Shown: positions 58,172 through 64,000 of the stretch, piece by piece
How the letters are laid out: the number at the start of each line of letters is the position of its first letter
Position numbering within the stretch: the stretch's first letter is position 1
From: Deinococcus seoulensis
Lineage (GTDB): Bacteria > Deinococcota > Deinococci > Deinococcales > Deinococcaceae
Length of the DNA: 64,000 bases
Direction: 5' to 3'
Assembly: GCF_014648115.1 (NCBI RefSeq)
Contig: NZ_BMQM01000003.1
Span: 140,954 to 204,953, forward strand
The notes under the pieces: generated by a model
Told to the model about the DNA's origin: nothing
The model's input: the letters and a program-made list of their open reading frames with translations, nothing else
Database searches by the model: none
Position numbers and translations under genes: made by a program

Positions 58172-58939
58172 TTACTTCTGCACGATCCAGCGGTTCAGCA
58201 GTTTCTGGTACTCCCCGCTGGCCTTCAGGCGCGCCAGCGTCTTATTCGCGGCGGCGGCCAGGTCACTGCCCTTCCGGAACACCATGCCGTAATCCTCGGC
58301 CGCCAGGTCCTTCCCGGCCTGGTCGAACTGCCCCGGCAGGCGCTTTTTCAGGTCGTCCACGGTCGGGGCGTCCCCCACCAGCGCCGCGATCCGCCCGGCG
58401 CGCACGTCGGCCAGTCCGGCCGCGAAGTCGTCGTACACCTTCAGGGTCGCGCCTTTGGGTTTCAGCATGTCGGTCGCCACGAACTGCCCGGTCGTGTTCG
58501 CCTGCACGCCGATCACCTTGCCCTTCACGCCCGCGGGCCACGCGAACTTACCGGGGTTCCCGCCCCGCACGATGAACACCTGCGCGCTGCGGTAGTACGG
58601 CTGGCTGAACGACACGACCTTCGCGCGTTCGTCCGTGATCGTGATACCGCTCATGGCCATGTCTACCCGCCCGGACGTGACCGACTGCGGCATCAGCGAC
58701 CCGAAGCCCACCGCGCGGATCTCCAGCCGCACGCCCAGGTCCTTCGCCACGGCCCGCGCGATGTCGATGTCGAAGCCCTGGATCTGCCCGTCGGCGCCCT
58801 TGAACTCGAACGGCGCGAACGTCGGGTCGGTGCCCAGCACCAGCACGCCCTTCTTCTTCACTTCGGCCACCGTCGTGGCGTGTGCCGCGCCCACCAGGGC
58901 CGAACCGAGGACCGCCGCAATCATCACGAAACGCTTCAT
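58172..58939 (-). CDS. Amino acid ABC transporter substrate-binding protein
   Basis: The 255-residue periplasmic protein has a signal peptide (RFVMIAAVLGSALVGAAHA) and the SBP_bac_3 fold: GTDPTFAPFEF, GFDIDIARAVAKDLG, MAMSGITITDERAKVVSFSQPYY and DYGMVFRKGSDL. It captures a polar amino acid for the permease encoded at 56189-56884. The start at 58939 follows a leaderless -10 box. Confidence 0.92.
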   Translation of the reverse strand: MKRFVMIAAVLGSALVGAAHATTVAEVKKKGVLVLGTDPTFAPFEFKGADGQIQGFDIDIARAVAKDLGVRLEIRAVGFGSLMPQSVTSGRVDMAMSGITITDERAKVVSFSQPYYRSAQVFIVRGGNPGKFAWPAGVKGKVIGVQANTTGQFVATDMLKPKGATLKVYDDFAAGLADVRAGRIAALVGDAPTVDDLKKRLPGQFDQAGKDLAAEDYGMVFRKGSDLAAAANKTLARLKASGEYQKLLNRWIVQK

Positions 58940-58945
58940 GCGCCC

Positions 58946-58951
58946 AGCATA
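58946..58951 (-). promoter_or_regulatory. -10 box of leaderless binding-protein gene
   Basis: On the minus strand TATGCT lies 6 bases before the ATG at 58939. The divergent -10 box at 58972 is 20 bases away, so the two promoters share one short region. Confidence 0.6.
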
Positions 58952-58971
58952 GAACCCCGCGCGCCGCGCCG

Positions 58972-58977
58972 TACCCT
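58972..58977 (+). promoter_or_regulatory. -10 box of leaderless thioredoxin-like gene
   Basis: TACCCT lies 6 bases before the ATG at 58984. Confidence 0.55.
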
Positions 58978-58983
58978 GCCTGC

Positions 58984-59445
<462 letters not shown>

Positions 59446-59451
59446 CGGGGT

Positions 59452-61611
59452 TTATCCCTGACGGGGCCGCAGCGGCAGGGTCCGCAGGCGCTCGCCGGTC
59501 AGGGTGAACACCGCGTTCGCCACGGCCGCCGCCGCCGGACCCATCACGGGTTCCCCCATGCCCTGCGGTTCGTCGCCGCTCTCGACGAGCAGCACCTCGA
59601 CCGGCGGCGCGTCCCGCATGGGCAGGAGGCGGTAGCGGTCGAAGTTCGACTCGACCACCCGCCCGTCCTGAATGGTCAGTTCCTCGTGCAGTGCGGAACT
59701 CAGGGCCATCATCACAGACCCCTGCACCTGCAGCCGGGCGCCGTCCGGGTTGATGACCAGTCCGGGGTCGGCCGCGACCGTCACGCGGTGCACCTGCACC
59801 CGCCCCTCCTGCACCGAGACCTCGGCCACCAGCGCCGAGGCGGTCCCCAGGTCCAGGCAGCAGGCCACCCCGCGCGCCCGGCCCGCCGACAGGGGCGTGC
59901 CCCACCCGGCCGCCTTCGCGGCGCGTTCCAGCACCCCGCGCAGCCGCCGTCCGTCCTCGCCGGACCCCAGGTGCCGCAGCCGGAAAGCCAGCGGGTCCGC
60001 GCCCGCCGCGTGCGCCAGTTCGTCCATGAAACTCTCCAGCGCGAACGTGTTCGGCAGCACGCCCAGCCCCCGCCAGTACCCGGTCGGGACGGGCAGCGCC
60101 TCGCGGCGGTTCACGACCCGGTACGCCGGAAAGTCGTACGGCATGAACTGCCCCAGCAGCCCGCCCGGATCGAAGCCCAGCGCGTCCCGCACGAACTCCG
60201 GTATCCCCGTCTGCCCCCAGATGATGTCGCCGCCCGCCGTGAACTGCTCCACGCCCCGCAGCCTCCCGTCCGTGCCCACACTGCCGCGCAGCACATGATG
60301 GGTGGGCGGCCGGTAGAAGGCGTGCTGGAGGTCCTCCTCGCGCGTCCAGCCGACATGCACGGGCTTCCCGACCGCCGCTGAGAGCCGCGCGGCCTCCAGC
60401 GCCGCGTGCTGACCCGCCTTGCGCCCGAAGCCCCCGCCCAGCTGCGTCGGGTGGACCAGCACCTCGCGGTCCTTGCCGAACACGCCGCGCAGGTCGTCGA
60501 CGATCTTCTGCGGGTACTGCGTGGACGCCCACACCTCAATCTGCCCGCCCGCCTGCACGTCCGCCAGGGCCGCCAGGGGTTCCAGGTGCGCGTGCGCGGC
60601 CAGCGGCGTGCGGTACTCGCCCTGCACCACCGTCCCCCCGGAAAGGGCCGCGCGGACGTTCCCGCGCCGCCGCAGCACCGACCCCGACCCCGCCTGAATC
60701 TGAGCGTCCAGGTCGGCGCTGCTGGCGGTCGTGCCGCCCTCCCAGCGCAGGTCCAGGGAAGGCAGCGCCGCGCGGGCCTGCGTGCGCGTCCGCGCGACCA
60801 CCCCCGCGAACCCCGCCTTCAGGTCGATCACGACCCGCACCACGCCCGGCTGCCGCCCCGCCGCGCCCGCCGACGCCGACACCAGCCGCGCCCCGAACCT
60901 CGGCGGGCGCGCCACCGCACCGAACAGCATGCCCGGCAGGCGCGCGTCGTACCCGTACGTGGCCGTGCCCAGCACCTTGTCGCGGAAGTCCGTGCGCGGC
61001 ATGGCCCGCCCGATCCGCTTGAAGTCCCGCCGCGCCTTCAGGGTGGGCGCGGCCTCCGGGATCACCCACTCGCCCTGCTTGTCCGCCACGACCTGCGCGT
61101 AAGGAATGCGCTGGCGCGACCCCGCCACGAAGAACGCCCCGCCCGCCGCCGTCAGCCGCGCCGCCGGAACACCCAGCTGCCGCGCGGCCTCCTCCCGCAG
61201 TAGCTCCCGCAGGGTCGCCGCCGCCTCCCGCAGCGGGCGGTACAGCGCCTTCACGCTCGTCGAACCGAACGTGAACATCGTCCCGCCCGCGTACCCGCGC
61301 GCCGTGTCCGCCTGCCGCACCGTCAGCTGCTCGGGCGTGACCTCCAGCTCCTCGGCCGCGATCTGCGCCAGCGCCGTGTGAATGCCCTGACCCATCTCGA
61401 CCTTCGGCACGAAGAACGTCACCCCGGCGGGCGTCACCTCGAACCACAGGTCCGGATTGCGGGGCGCATCCTGCGGGCCCGTCCCGTTCTCCTCGATGTA
61501 CTCCACGATCGCCGGGCGGCCCGCATTCAACGCCAGCGGCACCCCCACCACCAGCAGGCCCGCGCCGCTCCCCAGCCCGATCAGCACCCGGCGACGGGTG
61601 ACCGGCTTCAT
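59452..61611 (-). CDS. Molybdopterin-binding subunit of a xanthine dehydrogenase-family oxidoreductase (IorB type)
   Basis: The 719-residue product has a twin-arginine-like N-terminus (TRRRVLIGLGSGAGLLVVG) and two aldehyde-oxidase molybdenum domains: VEMGQGIHTALAQIAAEEL, VHPTQLGGGFGRKAGQH and the C-terminal GMGEPVMGPAAAAVANAV with the catalytic glutamate. The architecture fits membrane or periplasmic IorB/aldehyde dehydrogenase large subunits. ATG overlaps the small-subunit stop (ATGA). No FAD subunit is present; electrons may pass to a cytochrome c. The substrate is unknown. Confidence 0.9.
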   Translation of the reverse strand: MKPVTRRRVLIGLGSGAGLLVVGVPLALNAGRPAIVEYIEENGTGPQDAPRNPDLWFEVTPAGVTFFVPKVEMGQGIHTALAQIAAEELEVTPEQLTVRQADTARGYAGGTMFTFGSTSVKALYRPLREAAATLRELLREEAARQLGVPAARLTAAGGAFFVAGSRQRIPYAQVVADKQGEWVIPEAAPTLKARRDFKRIGRAMPRTDFRDKVLGTATYGYDARLPGMLFGAVARPPRFGARLVSASAGAAGRQPGVVRVVIDLKAGFAGVVARTRTQARAALPSLDLRWEGGTTASSADLDAQIQAGSGSVLRRRGNVRAALSGGTVVQGEYRTPLAAHAHLEPLAALADVQAGGQIEVWASTQYPQKIVDDLRGVFGKDREVLVHPTQLGGGFGRKAGQHAALEAARLSAAVGKPVHVGWTREEDLQHAFYRPPTHHVLRGSVGTDGRLRGVEQFTAGGDIIWGQTGIPEFVRDALGFDPGGLLGQFMPYDFPAYRVVNRREALPVPTGYWRGLGVLPNTFALESFMDELAHAAGADPLAFRLRHLGSGEDGRRLRGVLERAAKAAGWGTPLSAGRARGVACCLDLGTASALVAEVSVQEGRVQVHRVTVAADPGLVINPDGARLQVQGSVMMALSSALHEELTIQDGRVVESNFDRYRLLPMRDAPPVEVLLVESGDEPQGMGEPVMGPAAAAVANAVFTLTGERLRTLPLRPRQG

Positions 61612-62066
61612 CCGTCCTCCCGTTTCAGTTCCGCTGCGCGGGCCACCGCCCGGCGGATCGCATTGTACCCACCGCAGCGGCACAGGTTCACGCCCGCCGC
61701 CTCCTCGATCTGCGCGTCCGTGGGGTCTGGCGTGCGCTCCAGCAGCGCCGCCGCCGACATCAGATGCCCCGGCAGGCACCACCCGCACTGCAACGGATTT
61801 TCCAGGAACGCCCGCTGCACCGGATGCAACTGCTCCCCGCGCGCCAGACCCTCCACGGTCGTCACCTCCCGCCCCGCCGCCGCCCGCGCCGGAGTCAGGC
61901 ACGCCCGCGCCACCTGCCCGTCCAGCAGCACCGTGCAACTGCCGCACGCGCCGATCCCACACCCGTAATGCGTGCCGGTCAGGCCCAGCTCATCGCGCAG
62001 CACCCACACCAGCATCTCATCCGGGTACGCCACCTCGCGCCGCCGCCCATTCACGCTTAACTGCAC
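61608..62066 (-). CDS. [2Fe-2S] subunit of molybdenum hydroxylase (IorA type)
   Basis: The 152-residue product has both clusters: GCGIGACGSCTVLLDG and CGWC...CRCGGYNAI. It transfers electrons from the molybdenum subunit. GTG at 62066 has GGGAG six bases upstream and gives the normal family length; GTG at 62081 or 62090 is possible. A promoter-proximal out-of-frame ATG at 62098 opens a 13-codon ORF that ends just inside the start of this gene. Confidence 0.9.
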   Translation of the reverse strand: MQLSVNGRRREVAYPDEMLVWVLRDELGLTGTHYGCGIGACGSCTVLLDGQVARACLTPARAAAGREVTTVEGLARGEQLHPVQRAFLENPLQCGWCLPGHLMSAAALLERTPDPTDAQIEEAAGVNLCRCGGYNAIRRAVARAAELKREDG

Positions 62067-62104
62067 GCCACTCCCGCCCACCCCACGCACCCGATCATGC
62101 CGCC

Positions 62105-62110
62105 ATGATA
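62105..62110 (-). promoter_or_regulatory. -10 box of molybdenum hydroxylase operon
   Basis: On the minus strand TATCAT lies 6 bases before an ATG at 62098 that is out of frame with the iorA-type gene. Confidence 0.5.
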
Positions 62111-62266
62111 CGGACCCAGCAGAAGCCAGACAGTCCGGCCGGGCCCCGACCGGGGCGGGGCGACGACCTGACCCGTGCGGACACGGCCACCAGTGAAACG
62201 CCCAGCCCACACATCCAGTCGCTGCTGGAAGAAGGGGCCGGGCGAGGCGCCGCGGAAGCGGGTTAG
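62105..62266 (+). pseudogene. Possible remnant of a thioredoxin-like gene 3' end
   Basis: A 53-codon frame opens here. Its last 35 codons align in the same frame with the end of the thioredoxin-like gene (58984-59445): DDLTRA with GDLIRS, and IQSLLEEGAGR with LQYLLEEWTGR, ending within a codon of each other. The CPGC part is missing. It could be a decayed duplicate or chance; I have not counted it as a functional gene. Confidence 0.35.
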
Positions 62267-63396
62267 CGGGCGTCCGACGTCTCCCGGGCCGGCACGAACA
62301 CGCCGGACTTCAGGTCGCTGAGGGGGACGTTACTCAGGCGAACCAGCAGGGCCGTCTGGTGACCATTGACAGGGTCTGGCCCGAGCTGGGCCGGGTCCGT
62401 CACGAAGAGCAGGCGGGAGGCGCTGGAAGACAGAGTGATTGCCCGGTCTGTCGCGACTGGTTGCACGGTGAACGTGTAGTTGCTCCCGGCCCTGCGGCGC
62501 ACCAGCATCACGACTTCACCGGCAGGCAGCGGGGTCAGTACACGGTGCTGGTGGGGACCGGTTTCCTGCCCGCTGCTTCGCAGGGTGAATTCGGTGGCGC
62601 CGGCTGGGGGGGATAGAAGACTGCTCAGCAGTTCCAGGCTCAGGCCGCCATAGAACGCCGTCCCGATGGTCTGTGTGCGCTGTCCGAAGGTCAGACGCTG
62701 ACCTCCGAACTGGATGGTGGGCTGCGCGAACCCGCTGAGGTGAGCGTCTGGGTAGACGGCCATGATTTCACTGGCGACGGCGGCGGCCAGGAAGTAGCGT
62801 TCGTTTTGCGCGGTGAAACTGCTGGGCAGCTTGAATTGACTGGCGGGCAGCTTGATCCGCACGCCGCTGCTGTCCAGTTGGGTGACCTGCCCTCCGGCAG
62901 CGGTGACGGCGCTGCGCAGGGACGAGAATGACAGGTAAGCGCCGGGGACAGTGGGGCCGGTGTAAGTGAAACAGGTCACGCCGTCCCGTGCGCTGACAAT
63001 GCTGACATTGCCAGGAACAGTGCCTCGCACGCAGGTGGGTTTCACGGGCTGTTCAGTCTGTACGGGGAGAGTCAGCGATTGGCTGCCCCCTGCCAGGGCG
63101 TACAGTCCGGCGCTGAGAGCAAGGGCGAGGGTTCCGGCGGCCAGGATGAGGTTTGGCATGGTGTATACCTTTGCCATGCCCAGGGTCACGCGGGCGGGTG
63201 GCCCGAGTTCGCGGATGGCCTGGGCGGTGGCCTGAGTGGGGGTGAGGCCGGTCAGGGTCAGGTGGTCGGCGCGCGTCAGGACGTGTTCTTCGAGTTCGTC
63301 CCAGAGTTCCTGGCGGCGTGGTTCTGGTAGGCCCCAGGTGGCGCGGCGCAGGTAGGCGGTGAGCACGTGGGGGGTGGTGTGGGCGGCTGTGGTCAT
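62263..63396 (-). CDS. Membrane-anchored protein with permease-prefix-like N-terminus
   Basis: The 377-residue product starts with a domain like those co-encoded with PadR regulators (LTAYLRRATWGLPEPRRQELWDELEEHVLTRADHL, about residues 12-46, then ATAQAIRELGPPARV). A single membrane segment follows (about 80-102). The remainder is an extracytoplasmic domain of unknown function with CVRGTVPG and FTYTGPTVPG. Its ATG overlaps the PadR stop (ATGA). PadR probably controls its level. Confidence 0.75.
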   Translation of the reverse strand: MTTAAHTTPHVLTAYLRRATWGLPEPRRQELWDELEEHVLTRADHLTLTGLTPTQATAQAIRELGPPARVTLGMAKVYTMPNLILAAGTLALALSAGLYALAGGSQSLTLPVQTEQPVKPTCVRGTVPGNVSIVSARDGVTCFTYTGPTVPGAYLSFSSLRSAVTAAGGQVTQLDSSGVRIKLPASQFKLPSSFTAQNERYFLAAAVASEIMAVYPDAHLSGFAQPTIQFGGQRLTFGQRTQTIGTAFYGGLSLELLSSLLSPPAGATEFTLRSSGQETGPHQHRVLTPLPAGEVVMLVRRRAGSNYTFTVQPVATDRAITLSSSASRLLFVTDPAQLGPDPVNGHQTALLVRLSNVPLSDLKSGVFVPARETSDAR

Positions 63397-63722
63397 GCGC
63401 CGTTCCCGCCGAGCTGGTGCACGGCTCCGGTGAAGGCGGCGAATTCCTGCCGTTTGGCGTTCAGGGTGTCGCGGCCCCGGTCGGTGATGGCGTAGTACTT
63501 GCGGGGTTTGCCGTTGCGTCCGCTCTCACCGTGCTGCGCGGCCAGCAGGCCCTCGGCTTCCAGGCGGTGCAGGGCGGGGTAGAGGCTGCCTTCCTTGAAG
63601 TCGAAATACCCGCCGGTGCGGTCGCGGGCGGCCTGGATGATCGCGAAGCCGTACAGGGGACTGTGTTCGAGGATGGTCAGGAGGATCAGGTCGAGGTTGC
63701 CGCGCAGCAGGTCTGGGTTCAT
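63393..63722 (-). CDS. PadR-family transcriptional regulator
   Basis: The 109-residue product is a complete PadR: NLDLILLTILEHSPLYGFAIIQAARD, FKEGSLYPALHRLEAEGLL winged helix, and RKYYAITDRGRDTL. The start at 63722 has GGAGC upstream. It is expected to repress its own operon through the palindrome at 63784-63801. Confidence 0.93.
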   Translation of the reverse strand: MNPDLLRGNLDLILLTILEHSPLYGFAIIQAARDRTGGYFDFKEGSLYPALHRLEAEGLLAAQHGESGRNGKPRKYYAITDRGRDTLNAKRQEFAAFTGAVHQLGGNGA

Positions 63723-63783
63723 GGGTGCTCCGGTGTGGGGCTTTGGCCACGTGGCGTCCCGCGTGGTTGCCGCCCCTGCATAG

Positions 63784-63801
63784 CTATGTCTGCATACATA
63801 G
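63784..63801. promoter_or_regulatory. Candidate PadR operator
   Basis: CTATGTCTGCATACATAG has perfect CTATGT/ACATAG arms with a 6-base centre. PadR proteins recognise ATGT...ACAT palindromes. It overlaps the -10 region of the padR promoter. Confidence 0.6.
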
Positions 63802-63826
63802 TCTGCCTTGGTTGGATTGCTGTCAA
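63798..63826 (-). promoter_or_regulatory. padR promoter
   Basis: On the minus strand a perfect -35 TTGACA (63821-63826) is followed after 17 bases by GACTAT (63798-63803). Confidence 0.5.
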
Positions 63827-63891
63827 GCCCAGTCTGTCTATGTAGTGGGTGGCCGATGCACCGGAGGGACTGAACGGCCACACTGGATCCA

Positions 63892-64000
63892 TGCGCCCCT
63901 GGATGCTGACCGCCCCACAGACCACCCTTTCCGAATGGCTCATCCTGGATTCCGGGGAGCTGAGGTCAGAAGTAGGTTCAACATTGGCTCCAACAGCGAA
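63892..64000 (+). CDS. Possible start of a gene running off the window
   Basis: An ATG at 63892 opens a frame with no stop to the window end (MRPWMLTAPQTTLSEWLIL...). No clear -10 box or ribosome site precedes it, and 36 codons are too few to identify a family. Confidence 0.25.

Noticed and set aside
61457..62266. A 269-codon plus-strand frame opposite the molybdenum hydroxylase genes
   Set aside because: It is antisense to two genes with complete Fe-S and molybdenum motifs. Only the part beyond those genes (62105-62266) was considered.

Overview
The window looks like chromosome of a Deinococcus species. The coding DNA is very GC-rich, the envelope genes are of the Omp85 type, and many genes follow the Deinococcus leaderless layout in which a TANNNT -10 box lies only 5-9 bases before an ATG or GTG. 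An interspersed repeat with terminal inverted repeats sits between many genes. I saw no rRNA, tRNA, CRISPR array, transposase or prophage.

Layout. 81-3190: ribulose-phosphate epimerase, a ComB-like phosphatase and a DUF4034-like protein. 3238-4461: carboxynorspermidine decarboxylase NspC. 4462-5132: a repeat-rich gap. 5133-9485: a secreted DUF4384/LGFP protein, small exported and HTH proteins, a DUF554 membrane protein and an alpha-helical repeat protein. 9424-13315 (minus): YggS, DivIVA, cytochrome P450 and a phosphotransferase, tightly coupled. 13677-18612: BamA-like Omp85, RqcH and PanD. 18943-23602: an HD-GYP protein, a PfkB sugar kinase, a small protein, a vWA lipoprotein and an acetyltransferase.

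23599-33444 is a System I cytochrome c maturation locus on the minus strand. CcdA, CcmA and CcmB form one block. CcmC, CcmD (43 aa), CcmE, CcmF, CcmG, CcmH, a CcmI-cytochrome c fusion and a Rieske protein form a second. The blocks are split by a secreted protein gene on the opposite strand, and a one-cysteine thioredoxin-like protein lies just upstream of CcdA.

33818-42453: class A penicillin-binding protein, a receiver-only response regulator, a GGDEF protein, thymidine kinase, ribosomal protein L31, an ADP-ribosylglycohydrolase-like protein, a DUF4388 protein and two unknown proteins. 42529-46248: a T-box leader, a Nudix hydrolase and ValS. 46437-51154: a 1291-residue polymorphic toxin with a PD-(D/E)XK-like tip and an Imm49-like immunity gene sharing an ATGA overlap; this is the most distinctive system here.

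51211-64000: cysteine desulfurase, a pseudokinase-PASTA protein, AzlCD with a divergent MerR/TipAS regulator, an amino-acid ABC permease and binding protein separated by an MdtJI-like polyamine exporter pair that is preceded by a small Pro-Pro-Pro upstream ORF, a thioredoxin-like protein, a two-subunit molybdenum hydroxylase, and a PadR-controlled membrane protein.

The repeat copies fold into two hairpins between paired ends, show paired base changes, and often abut or supply the stop codon of the neighbouring gene. All assignments were made by eye from the sequence; none has been checked by a database search.
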